A stretch of 64,000 nt of DNA from Vibrio campbellii CAIM 519 = NBRC 15631 = ATCC 25920 (GTDB lineage: Bacteria > Pseudomonadota > Gammaproteobacteria > Enterobacterales > Vibrionaceae): NCBI RefSeq assembly GCF_002163755.1, contig NZ_CP015863.1, positions 3,038,001-3,102,000 on the forward strand. Direction: 5' to 3'. Under the pieces are notes generated by a model. That model had not been told where the DNA came from. It saw nothing but the letters and a program-made list of their open reading frames with translations, and did no database searches. Both the position numbers and the translations under genes were made by a program. Shown piece after piece: positions 8,603-16,694 of this stretch; position 1 is the stretch's first letter, and every line of letters begins with the position of its first letter.

Positions 8603-9640
8603 CTATGGGCGAGCGACAAAACCCACTACTTCGTATGCTTTCTTCAACGTTTCAGCCGCACGTGCTGATGCTTTCTCTGCGCCTTGCTTCATCACTTCGT
8701 TCATGTAAGTACGGTCAGCGCGGATGCGATGGTATTCAGCCTGAATTGGCTCAAGCATAGTCACCAAGGCTTCACCAACGTCTTTCTTGAATGGACCGTA
8801 CATTTCAACGCCTTGGTATTTCGCTTCAATATCTTCAAAGCTCATGCCTGTTGCCGCAGAGTACAGACCCATTAAGTTAGAGATACCAGCCTTGTTGTCC
8901 CAATCGTGAGCAATACGCGGTGGCGTTTCTGTGTCGGTTTGCGCTTTGTTGATCTTCTTAATGATCGACTTAGGCTCTTCCAACAGCGTGATAACGTTCT
9001 TACGGTTGTCATCAGATTTAGACATCTTCTTGGTTGCGTCTTGAAGGCTCATTACACGCGCGTTTACCGTCGGAATGTAAGGCTCTGGCACTTGGAAGAT
9101 TGGCTGCTCTGGTGAGTAGATGTTGTTGAAGCGGTTAGCAATATCACGCGCTAGCTCTAGGTGTTGCTTCTGGTCGCTACCTACCGGCACTTGGTGTGCG
9201 CCGTAAAGCAGGATGTCTGCCGCCATGAGTACTGGGTAATCAAACAGGCCAACATTTACATCACCAAACTGGCTTGAGCTATCGTTTGAGTAACGTGCAG
9301 ATTTGTCTTTAAACTGCGTCATACGACCCAGTTCACCCATTTGGGTGTAACAGTTAAGAAGCCAACCAAGTTGAGCATGCTCTGGTACGTGTGACTGAAC
9401 AAATAGCGTGCTCTTCTTCGGGTCAACACCAACTGCCAGACAGATCGCCAGTGCGTCTAGAGTCGCTTCATGCAGCGCTTTAGGGTCCTGACGAACCGTA
9501 ATCGCGTGAAGGTCTACCACACAGTATTGGCAATCATAATCGTCTTGCATCTGCTGCCATTGACGTAGAGCACCCAAGTAGTTACCGATACTTAGTTCAC
9601 CTGAAGGTTGAACACCACTCAATACAATGGGTTTGCTCAT
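8603..9640 (-). CDS. trpS: Tryptophanyl-tRNA synthetase
   Basis: Class Ic aminoacyl-tRNA synthetase that charges tRNA-Trp in the cytosol. It is 345 residues, close to the bacterial family length. The HIGH-type motif appears as SIGNYLGAL (about 17-25) and the KMSKS loop as KKMSKSDD. A hairpin with a U-run lies between the gph stop and this start, so trpS probably also has its own promoter in 9641-9677. The order gph-trpS follows the dam-rpe-gph-trpS cluster of enterobacteria. Confidence 0.97.
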   Translation of the reverse strand: MSKPIVLSGVQPSGELSIGNYLGALRQWQQMQDDYDCQYCVVDLHAITVRQDPKALHEATLDALAICLAVGVDPKKSTLFVQSHVPEHAQLGWLLNCYTQMGELGRMTQFKDKSARYSNDSSSQFGDVNVGLFDYPVLMAADILLYGAHQVPVGSDQKQHLELARDIANRFNNIYSPEQPIFQVPEPYIPTVNARVMSLQDATKKMSKSDDNRKNVITLLEEPKSIIKKINKAQTDTETPPRIAHDWDNKAGISNLMGLYSAATGMSFEDIEAKYQGVEMYGPFKKDVGEALVTMLEPIQAEYHRIRADRTYMNEVMKQGAEKASARAAETLKKAYEVVGFVARP

Positions 9641-9677
9641 TAGAATGATTCCTTTGACTTCTTAATCTAATTAAATG

Positions 9678-9708
9678 AAAAAACCGTGCAGCGATAGGCG
9701 CACGGTTT
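9678..9708 (-). terminator. Hairpin between gph and trpS
   Basis: AAACCGTGC (9681-9689) pairs with GCACGGTTT (9700-9708), and the minus strand continues into a U-run (A-run 9678-9683 on plus). It is about 50 bp past the gph stop and 40 bp before trpS, so it can end or attenuate gph transcription ahead of trpS. Confidence 0.7.
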
Positions 9709-9755
9709 ACTCAGTGTACTCATTAACGAGTATTTTGGAAGCTCTTTTGTAGCCG

Positions 9756-10442
9756 TTATGCAGAAACCGCTACAACGTCCAATAATTCTGCCAAACTGTC
9801 AGCGACGAAATCTGGATTTGACGCTGAGATTGGCTCGCCATGGTTGTAACCATAAGTCAGACCAAATGAGGCGCAACCTGCGTTCTTCGCTGCAAGAATG
9901 TCGTTCTTCGAGTCACCAACCATCATCATTTCACTTGGTTGGATTTGGTGCTTTTCCATCAACCAGTTCAGTGCGATTGGGTTTGGTTTTTTCTCTGGGA
10001 ACGCATCGCCACCTAGCACATCAACAAAGTATTTTGCGATGTCGTGCTTTTCTAAAACATCAGGCACAAACTTCGAAGGCTTGTTGGTTACCAATGCCAT
10101 AACAAAGCCGGCTTTGTGTAACTCTTCCAGTGTCTCTTTTACCGTTGGGTAAAGGTGGCTTAGTTTGTGACCGCTTTGCTCGTAGTAATCATCAAACAGT
10201 ACACGTGCTTTAGCACGAAGCTCTTCATTCAGATCTGGGTTGATGGTTAAGCTCTGGCTCAATGCACGACCGATCAACACGTCTGCGCCGTTGCCCACAT
10301 AATCACGGACTTGCTCTTCTGAAACCGATGGAAAGCCAAGCGCTTGCACTGATTGGTCTGCCGCAACCGCGAGATCTGGCACGCTATCAAGCAACGTACC
10401 ATCAAGATCGAAGGCGATGAATTTAATATCTTGTTGAGTCAT
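9756..10442 (-). CDS. gph: Phosphoglycolate phosphatase
   Basis: HAD-superfamily phosphatase that hydrolyses 2-phosphoglycolate formed during repair of oxidative DNA 3'-ends. It is 228 residues. Motif I is FDLDGTLLDS with catalytic Asp12 and Asp14, motif II is VTNKPS, and motif III/IV is KKPNP followed by MVGDSKNDI. AGGGAAG just before the ATG sets the start. In E. coli and other Vibrio, rpe and dam lie directly upstream; here rlmB does, so the usual cluster is broken at this point. Confidence 0.95.
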   Translation of the reverse strand: MTQQDIKFIAFDLDGTLLDSVPDLAVAADQSVQALGFPSVSEEQVRDYVGNGADVLIGRALSQSLTINPDLNEELRAKARVLFDDYYEQSGHKLSHLYPTVKETLEELHKAGFVMALVTNKPSKFVPDVLEKHDIAKYFVDVLGGDAFPEKKPNPIALNWLMEKHQIQPSEMMMVGDSKNDILAAKNAGCASFGLTYGYNHGEPISASNPDFVADSLAELLDVVAVSA

Positions 10443-10484
10443 AACTTCCCTGAAGATTTTTATTTATAAATCGGTGAAAACGAC

Positions 10485-10506
10485 AAAGGATGGCACCCCA
10501 TCCTTT
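10485..10506. terminator. Hairpin downstream of rlmB
   Basis: AAAGGATGG / CCATCCTTT with a CACC loop. It lies about 62 bp past the rlmB stop on the minus strand and just ahead of gph. The T-rich run is better on the plus side than on the minus side, so its efficiency for rlmB is uncertain. Confidence 0.6.
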
Positions 10507-10567
10507 GTTTTTATCATTATGTCTGACTTTGCAGTAACTGTTTGTTTATTAGAAGTTTGTCTAGCAA

Positions 10568-11311
10568 TTACTTTGCTGCAATACGCTGACGAACCGCTTC
10601 AAACAAACAAATGCCTGATGCCACAGATACGTTCAAACTTGAAACGCTACCTGCCATTGGGATCTTAATCAAATCGTCACAGGTTTCGCGAGTCAGACGA
10701 CGCATGCCGTCGCCTTCTGCACCCATTACGATAGCAAGAGGCCCCGTCAGTTTTGCTTGGTAGATGTCGTGCGTTGCTTCACCCGCCGTGCCCACAAACC
10801 AAATGCCTTGCTCTTGCAGTGTACGCATAGTACGAGCCAAGTTAGTCACTCGGATCAATGGCACGACCTCAGCCGCGCCACAAGCGACTTTGCTTACGGT
10901 TGCGTTCATCGGTGCAGAACGATCTTTCGGTACGATTATCGCCGCTGCGCCAGCTGCGTCTGCATTACGTAGGCAAGCACCTAGGTTGTGCGGATCCGTC
11001 ACGCCATCCAATACCAATAGTAGCGGTGATTCGTGCTGCGCTAGGATGCCATCAATGTCATTTTCATTAAGCTGCTTCGCCGCTTTAACACGAGCAATGA
11101 TGCCTTGATGGTTAGCACCGTTCGCTTTGTCGTCCAGCGTTTTACGTGTCATTTGTTGAATCGAAACACCACACACCTGAAGATCGTTCAGGATTGGCAT
11201 TAGGCGATCGTCTTGACGACCCTTTAAAACATACGCTTCGATAAAACGCTCTGGTTCGCGTTCCAATACCGCCTTCACTGCGTGAATGCCGTAGATAAAT
11301 TCGTTACTCAT
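10568..11311 (-). CDS. rlmB: 23S rRNA (guanosine-2'-O-)-methyltransferase RlmB
   Basis: SPOUT-class methyltransferase that makes Gm2251 in the peptidyl-transferase loop of 23S rRNA, using S-adenosylmethionine. It is 247 residues. The N-terminal L30e-like substrate-binding domain (about 1-75) precedes the knotted SpoU domain, with LDGVTDPHNLGACLR, the GAEGDGM loop and the closing SLNVSVASG motif. It follows rnr after 76 bp that hold an intercistronic hairpin. The nsrR-rnr-rlmB order is the same as in E. coli. Confidence 0.96.
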   Translation of the reverse strand: MSNEFIYGIHAVKAVLEREPERFIEAYVLKGRQDDRLMPILNDLQVCGVSIQQMTRKTLDDKANGANHQGIIARVKAAKQLNENDIDGILAQHESPLLLVLDGVTDPHNLGACLRNADAAGAAAIIVPKDRSAPMNATVSKVACGAAEVVPLIRVTNLARTMRTLQEQGIWFVGTAGEATHDIYQAKLTGPLAIVMGAEGDGMRRLTRETCDDLIKIPMAGSVSSLNVSVASGICLFEAVRQRIAAK

Positions 11312-11343
11312 TGTTTAACCTGTTGTTCTGGTCGTATTGCCTG

Positions 11344-11380
11344 CGCCAATCTACCCGTTTAAATCCAGACTAGATTGGCG
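11344..11380 (-). other. Intercistronic hairpin between rnr and rlmB
   Basis: CGCCAATCTA (11344-11353) pairs perfectly with TAGATTGGCG (11371-11380) across a 17-base loop. No U-run follows on the minus strand. It begins 8 bp past the rnr stop, so it may protect the rnr mRNA 3' end or tune readthrough to rlmB (inference). Confidence 0.5.
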
Positions 11381-11387
11381 ATTCAGC

Positions 11388-13880
11388 CTACTCTGCGTCA
11401 CTCTTAGTACGCTTAGTCTTCTTCGGCTTACTGTGTGGCTTTTTCTTGCGTGCTTTTTTCACTTTCGGCTTTTTAGCGCCTTCAGTGTCACTGCGTTTTG
11501 CTCCATTTGGGCGAGGCTTTTCTGCTACTGCAGGCTCTGGTCGCTTGGTTGGTTCAATCGCAGGTGTTGCACGAGTGCCGCCTTTTGTTGCCGCACGTTT
11601 TTTCTCTTTCGCTTTGCGTTTGGCATCTGCTGCGCGTTTCTTCGCAGTCTTACCTTTGCCGCGTAGCTTACGGCTTGTTTCGATTAATTCAAAATCAATT
11701 TGCTTGTCATTTAAGTTAACCGCAAGCACTTTCACTTTCACCGCATCGCCTAGGCGATAGATGTTACCGAAGCTTTCACCGATAAGTCTTTGACCAATCG
11801 GATCAAATTGGTAGTAGTCGTTCGCTAACGTCGAAATGTGCACCAAACCATCGATGTGCAGCTCTGTCAGACGAACAAAGAAACCAAAGCTGGTCACGTT
11901 TGCAATAACACCATCCAACTCGTCGCCAACATGGTCTTGCATGTATTCACACTTCAACCAATCAGCCACTTCACGAGTTGCGTCGTCTGCACGGCGCTCT
12001 GTCATCGAACATTGCTCACCATAGAAGTCCATGTCGTCAAACGAGTAGTGGTAACCGCCGGTTGGCGTCCAACGATCCTGGTTACGGCCTTCTTCTTTAG
12101 CAATCAGGTACTTGATTGCGCGGTGCAACAGCAGGTCTGGGTAACGACGAATTGGCGACGTGAAGTGCGCGTAACGTTTCAGCGCTAGACCAAAGTGGCC
12201 TGCATTGTCTGCGTTGTAGACCGCTTGCTTCATTGATCGCAGCAACATGGTTTGAATCAGCTCTTTGTCCTGACGTTCTGCGATTTGTTTTACCAAATCG
12301 GCATAGTCGGTTGGTGATGGCTCTAGACTACCTTTCAGATCCAGACCTAACTCACTTAGGAAGTCACGGAAACCTTGCAGACGCAGTTCACCCGGAGATT
12401 CGTGAACACGGTACAACGCTGGTTCTTTCGCTTTCTCAACATAAGACGCTGAAGCGATGTTCGCGAGGATCATACATTCTTCGATGATCTTGTGTGCGTC
12501 GTTGCGAATCACTGGCTCGATGCTTTCAATCTTACGATCCGCGTTGAAGATGAACTTAGCTTCAACGGTTTCGAATTCGATCGCACCACGGTTATCACGC
12601 GCTTCTTTAAGTACTTTGTACATCGCGTGCAACTCTTCAAGATGAGGAACGACAGCGTGATAACGCATACGTAGTTCTTCATCCCCTTCTAGAATCGCGC
12701 CCACTTTGTTGTAAGTCAGACGAGCGTGCGAGTTCATCACGGCTTCGTAGTGCTTGTAGCCCGATAGTTTACCAGTGTCAGAGATGGTCATCTCACACAC
12801 CATACACAAGCGATCTACCTGTGGGTTAAGTGAACACAAACCGTTTGATAGCACTTCAGGTAGCATTGGCACCACTTGAGATGGGAAGTACACCGAGTTA
12901 CCACGGTTGATGGCTTCTTTATCCAGCGCAGAGTCTGTACGTACGTAGTAACTTACGTCAGCAATCGCAACCCATAAGCGCCAACCGCCACTCTTTTTCT
13001 TCTCACAGTAAACGGCGTCATCGAAGTCACGCGCGTCTTCACCATCGATGGTAACCAACGGTAAGTCACGCAGGTCGACACGACCTACTTTCGCTTCTTC
13101 TGGAACTTCTTCGCCCAGGTTTTCAATTTGCTTATCAACCGCTTCTGGCCAATCGTGTGGAATTTGGTGGGTACGAATTGCAATTTGCGTTTCCATGCCC
13201 GGCGCCATGTTTTCGCCAAGGACTTCAACCACTTTACCCATCATGCCACGTGAGCGAGAGCCGCGATCAGTAATCTCAATCACGACCACGTTACCCATAC
13301 GAGCACCCGCTTTGTGCTCATTTGGGATCAAAATATCTTGGCTAATACGAGAGTCATCAGGCACAACGTATGAGTAGCCGTATTCAAGGAAGAAACGACC
13401 CACAATCTGCGTATTACGTTCTTCTAAAACACGTACAAGGCGACCTTCACGACGACCACGCTTGCTGTTGTCAGTTGGTTGCACCAGCACGTAGTCACCG
13501 TGGATGATGTGCTTCATCTGGTGATGCGGCAGTACAATGTCATTATCCTTGCCGACACTGCCTTCAGGACGAACCCAACCATGGCCATCTTTGTGGCCAA
13601 TTACGTAACCTTTCACCATCTCGAGTTTTTCTGGTAACGCATAGCACTGACGGCGCGTAAACACGAGCTGACCATCACGCTCCATTGCGCGCAGTCGACG
13701 ACGCAAACCTTCGTACTGCTCTTCACCTTTAAGTTTCAGCGCTTCGAACAAATCATTGCGATTCATCGGTACGCCTGCTTCTTCTAGAAACTCAAGAATG
13801 AACTCTCGGCTTGGGATTGGATTTTCGTAATTTTTGGATTCACGATCTGCGAAAGGATCGTTTGGAATGTTGTCTGACAT
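11388..13880 (-). CDS. rnr: Ribonuclease R
   Basis: Processive 3'-5' exoribonuclease of the RNB family, which degrades structured RNA and takes part in trans-translation quality control. It is 830 residues from ATG 13880; a GTG at 13886 would add two. Order: N-terminal helix-turn-helix (about 20-90), two cold-shock domains, RNB catalytic domain with the metal site in DGEDARDFDDAVYC (about 282-295), S1 domain (about 645-725), then a Lys/Arg/Pro-rich tail of about 90 residues that is typical of RNase R. Downstream of nsrR and upstream of rlmB on the same strand. Confidence 0.96.
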   Translation of the reverse strand: MSDNIPNDPFADRESKNYENPIPSREFILEFLEEAGVPMNRNDLFEALKLKGEEQYEGLRRRLRAMERDGQLVFTRRQCYALPEKLEMVKGYVIGHKDGHGWVRPEGSVGKDNDIVLPHHQMKHIIHGDYVLVQPTDNSKRGRREGRLVRVLEERNTQIVGRFFLEYGYSYVVPDDSRISQDILIPNEHKAGARMGNVVVIEITDRGSRSRGMMGKVVEVLGENMAPGMETQIAIRTHQIPHDWPEAVDKQIENLGEEVPEEAKVGRVDLRDLPLVTIDGEDARDFDDAVYCEKKKSGGWRLWVAIADVSYYVRTDSALDKEAINRGNSVYFPSQVVPMLPEVLSNGLCSLNPQVDRLCMVCEMTISDTGKLSGYKHYEAVMNSHARLTYNKVGAILEGDEELRMRYHAVVPHLEELHAMYKVLKEARDNRGAIEFETVEAKFIFNADRKIESIEPVIRNDAHKIIEECMILANIASASYVEKAKEPALYRVHESPGELRLQGFRDFLSELGLDLKGSLEPSPTDYADLVKQIAERQDKELIQTMLLRSMKQAVYNADNAGHFGLALKRYAHFTSPIRRYPDLLLHRAIKYLIAKEEGRNQDRWTPTGGYHYSFDDMDFYGEQCSMTERRADDATREVADWLKCEYMQDHVGDELDGVIANVTSFGFFVRLTELHIDGLVHISTLANDYYQFDPIGQRLIGESFGNIYRLGDAVKVKVLAVNLNDKQIDFELIETSRKLRGKGKTAKKRAADAKRKAKEKKRAATKGGTRATPAIEPTKRPEPAVAEKPRPNGAKRSDTEGAKKPKVKKARKKKPHSKPKKTKRTKSDAE

Positions 13881-13997
13881 AGGCACGCCTATCTAGCAAG
13901 GAAGGTATAGAGCTAGTATATCCGAGTCTCTCGATAAGCTACAGAAATTGCTTTAAAAAAGAGTGTCAGTAAGAAGATTTATAAAGCGTTAAGAAGG

Positions 13998-14423
13998 CTA
14001 AGGACGAGCAAGTAAGATCAGCAGTTCTGAATTATCGCTCAGTAGCTCTTCAATCGTGCAGTCATCCAGTTCTGCAAGAAAGGCCAATTTCGCTTTCGCT
14101 AACTTTTCTTTTAGACGACATGCCGGCGTGATATGGCAGAATTCAACAGAGCAATTCACCAAATCTAATGGCTCTAAATCACGCACCACACCACCGACTG
14201 TGATTTCTTGCGGTGCTTTCATTAAACGAATGCCACCGTTTTTACCGCGCACTGTATGTACATAACCAAGCTGTCCAAGACGGTTGATCACTTTCACCAT
14301 ATGGTTACGTGATACACCAAATAAATCAGTCACTTCGGTAATATTTGTTAGCTCATCTTTTGGCAATGATGCCAAGTAGATTAAGGTTCTGAGCGCGTAG
14401 TCGGTAAAACTGGTTAACTGCAT
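13998..14423 (-). CDS. nsrR: Nitric-oxide-sensing repressor NsrR
   Basis: Rrf2-family repressor with an Fe-S cluster that loses DNA binding when nitrosylated. From ATG 14423 it is 141 residues and begins MQLTSFTDYALRT, as NsrR does; the longer frame to 14501 only reads through the operator region. AGAGGA about 7 bases upstream supports this start. Helix-turn-helix lies at about 25-50 and the cluster ligands are in NCSVEFCHITPAC (three Cys). It is divergent from hmp, sharing a 112-bp region that contains two NsrR operators, so autoregulation is likely. Confidence 0.95.
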   Translation of the reverse strand: MQLTSFTDYALRTLIYLASLPKDELTNITEVTDLFGVSRNHMVKVINRLGQLGYVHTVRGKNGGIRLMKAPQEITVGGVVRDLEPLDLVNCSVEFCHITPACRLKEKLAKAKLAFLAELDDCTIEELLSDNSELLILLARP

Positions 14424-14471
14424 ATTGCTATCCTCTCTAGATAGCAAAATTGTAATTCTTTTCTTGATCAA

Positions 14472-14494
14472 AAGATACATTTGAGATACAACTT
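14472..14494. promoter_or_regulatory. NsrR operator 1 (distal to hmp)
   Basis: An 11-1-11 palindrome: left arm AAGATACATTT, centre G at 14483, right arm AGATACAACTT. It differs from the NsrR consensus (AAGATGCATTT, one base, AAATACATCTT) at three positions. It lies between nsrR and hmp, where NsrR control of hmp is well established in gammaproteobacteria. Confidence 0.85.
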
Positions 14495-14496
14495 TA

Positions 14497-14519
14497 AACA
14501 TGCATTACAAATACAACTT
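14497..14519. promoter_or_regulatory. NsrR operator 2 (proximal to hmp)
   Basis: Left arm AACATGCATTA, centre C at 14508, right arm AAATACAACTT; three mismatches to the NsrR consensus. Its centre is 25 bp from that of operator 1 and about 28 bp before the hmp start codon, so bound repressor would overlap the hmp promoter or transcription start. Confidence 0.82.
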
Positions 14520-14535
14520 TAAATAGGAATCCATT

Positions 14536-15720
14536 ATGCTCAGCAACCAAACCATTGATATCGTGAAAGTAACCGCCCCTATTATCGCTGAAACTGGCCC
14601 GAAACTAACGGCACATTTTTATGATCGCATGTTTATCCATAACCCTGAGTTAAAAGACATTTTCAACATGAGTAACCAGCGTAATGGTGACCAACGTGAA
14701 GCTCTATTTAATGCAATCTGTGCTTATGCAGCCAACATCGATAACCTTCCAGCACTGCTTGGTGCAGTAGAGAAGATCGCCCACAAGCACACCAGTTTTA
14801 TGATCACTAAAGATCAGTACCAAATCGTTGGCACACATCTACTGGCGACGATCGACGAATTGTTATCTCCGGGTCAGGAAGTGATTGATGCATGGGCAGA
14901 AGCTTATGGCGTGCTTGCGAACGTGTTCATTCAACGTGAAGAGCAAATCTACCAAGAGAATGCCGCACTTCAAGGTGGCTGGCGTGGGCTGCGCGAATTT
15001 GAGTTGGTGGGCAAGCAGCTTGAAAGTGAAAACATCTGTAGCTTTATTTTCAAACCAACCGATGGTGAAATGGTTTCTGAGTACAAACCGGGGCAATACC
15101 TAGGTATCTACATCAACAGCGATAAGTTTGAAAACCAAGAGATTCGCCAATACAGCCTATCCTCTGCAGTTCAAGAGAACAGTTACCGTATCTCTGTAAA
15201 ACGCGAACAAGGCGGCAAAGTGTCTAACTTCCTGCACGATGATCTGAACATCGGCGACAAAGTGCAGCTCGCAGCACCGGCAGGTGACTTCTTTATGGAC
15301 GTAGATGCTTCTACACCAGTTGTTTTAGTGTCAGCGGGCGTTGGTCTAACTCCGACTCTATCAATGCTTGAGAGCCTTTCTGAGCACCAAGCGTCAGTAA
15401 CCTGGGTGCATGCAGCAGAAAACGGTCAACAGCACGCATTCAAACAGCACGTAAACCAGCTTGTGAATGCAAAAGAAAACATGAACTCGCTAGTGTGGTA
15501 CAACCAACCAACAGCAGATGACAAGATGGGTGAAGATTTCCACTTCAGTGGTTTTGTAAACCTGAAGGAAATTGAAGCCGCCCTTAAGCAAGACAACGTG
15601 CAAGTCTACTTCTGTGGCCCTGTTGGCTTTATGCAGCACGTCGCGAAGCAGTTGCTTGAGCTTGGTGTAGCGCAAGACCAATTCCACTACGAGTGCTTCG
15701 GCCCACACAAAGTCGTTTAA
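14536..15720 (+). CDS. hmp: Flavohemoprotein (nitric oxide dioxygenase) Hmp
   Basis: Converts NO plus O2 to nitrate using NAD(P)H, FAD and heme b; the main aerobic NO detoxification enzyme, cytosolic. It is 394 residues. Globin domain about 1-138 with proximal His in KIAHKHTSF (about 85), FAD-binding domain with RQYSLSS (about 205), then an NAD-binding domain with VLVSAGVGLTP and the C-terminal YFCGPVGFM. AGGAA lies just before ATG 14536. Regulation by NsrR is indicated by the two operators immediately upstream and the divergent nsrR gene. Confidence 0.96.
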   Translation: MLSNQTIDIVKVTAPIIAETGPKLTAHFYDRMFIHNPELKDIFNMSNQRNGDQREALFNAICAYAANIDNLPALLGAVEKIAHKHTSFMITKDQYQIVGTHLLATIDELLSPGQEVIDAWAEAYGVLANVFIQREEQIYQENAALQGGWRGLREFELVGKQLESENICSFIFKPTDGEMVSEYKPGQYLGIYINSDKFENQEIRQYSLSSAVQENSYRISVKREQGGKVSNFLHDDLNIGDKVQLAAPAGDFFMDVDASTPVVLVSAGVGLTPTLSMLESLSEHQASVTWVHAAENGQQHAFKQHVNQLVNAKENMNSLVWYNQPTADDKMGEDFHFSGFVNLKEIEAALKQDNVQVYFCGPVGFMQHVAKQLLELGVAQDQFHYECFGPHKVV

Positions 15721-15747
15721 TCACTCACGATTACGCTTGGGGAAAAA

Positions 15748-15778
15748 CAACAAAGCCCACATGATGTGGGCTTTGTTG
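15748..15778. terminator. Terminator between hmp and motX
   Basis: A 13-bp perfect stem, CAACAAAGCCCAC with GTGGGCTTTGTTG and loop ATGAT, 27 bp after the hmp stop and about 50 bp after the convergent motX stop. An A-run at 15743-15747 gives the minus-strand transcript a U-tract. Confidence 0.85.
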
Positions 15779-15826
15779 TATGTATTGGTAGAGCTTTATG
15801 AAGTTACTGGTATTTTAAGAGTACAT

Positions 15827-16462
15827 CTACCAGAAGTTGTCGCGGCGCTTAGCACGCGCAATAATGTTTTGCGGCATACGTTGCTCAAGACCACTTCTCA
15901 GCATCGCAATACGCTTGTGTTTTCTTTGGTCGGCAGTCACCGAGTTGTACAGCCAACGGTAAGCATCTTCGTAGTCGAGCGGACTGCCATAATCACGCAA
16001 CAGTAGCTCAGCAAGATGAATACGCGCATTTAGATTGCCCATTGCCGCCGCTTCTCGCAGGTATGGGATTGCACGTTCTTTATCTTGTTGGACTAAAGTA
16101 CCGCGAGAGTAATAGCGACCTAGCTGCTCTAGTGCAGCTGGCAAACCTTGGTGGGCTGCGTTTTCCATGTAGTAAAGACCGAGTTCTACGTCTTGTTCTA
16201 CACACACGCCCCACGCCAACATATCGCCATAAAGGAATTCATAAGACGGCAAGTTAATGCGCGTCGCACGTGCCACGATATCTTCTACCAACTGGCAGTT
16301 ATCAGCGCGCACGCGCTCTAGGTGCTTATTCTGCTCAATAAGCTTTATAAGCTCTGCTTCGGTGTAGATGGGGACAGGCGCCCCTACATCGGCAACATTT
16401 GCCTTAGCCGATGTCGCACTCAGCATCAATAACAGTGAAGCAGCCACTGTTCGTAACTTCAT
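15827..16462 (-). CDS. motX: Sodium-driven polar flagellar motor protein MotX
   Basis: Component of the T-ring around the basal body that, with MotY, holds PomA/PomB stators in the Na+-driven Vibrio polar flagellum; periplasmic. From ATG 16462 the product is 211 residues, the known MotX length, with signal peptide MKLRTVAASLLLML...AKA. The frame to 16537 adds 25 non-homologous residues. Sel1-like repeats are visible (about 80-180), and two Cys (DNCQL, WGVCVE) may pair. No other flagellar gene is nearby, as expected for motX. It is the best single marker of Vibrio in the window. Confidence 0.92.
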   Translation of the reverse strand: MKLRTVAASLLLMLSATSAKANVADVGAPVPIYTEAELIKLIEQNKHLERVRADNCQLVEDIVARATRINLPSYEFLYGDMLAWGVCVEQDVELGLYYMENAAHQGLPAALEQLGRYYSRGTLVQQDKERAIPYLREAAAMGNLNARIHLAELLLRDYGSPLDYEDAYRWLYNSVTADQRKHKRIAMLRSGLEQRMPQNIIARAKRRDNFW

Positions 16463-16642
16463 AAATGTACTCTTTAAGGTATCTAAAAAACCAAAGATCA
16501 GCCAAGGATCTCCTCTGCTTGATAACCTTATCGGCAAAGGTCAGTTAAGCTTTAGGCAATTTTTGCCTCCTACTTAAGCTTAACGGCAAATATTTGCCAC
16601 AGTGAGTCGCATTTTTCAGTAATGAACCTAACTCACAGATAC

Positions 16643-16671
16643 AAAAAAGCCAGCGATAAACGCTGGCTTTT
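16643..16671 (-). terminator. Intrinsic terminator of purA
   Basis: AAAAGCCAGCG / CGCTGGCTTTT with loop ATAAA, flanked by an A-run that reads as a U-tract on the minus strand. It lies 24 bp past the purA stop. Confidence 0.9.
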
Positions 16672-16694
16672 ACAACTGCCTGAACAATCAGGAA

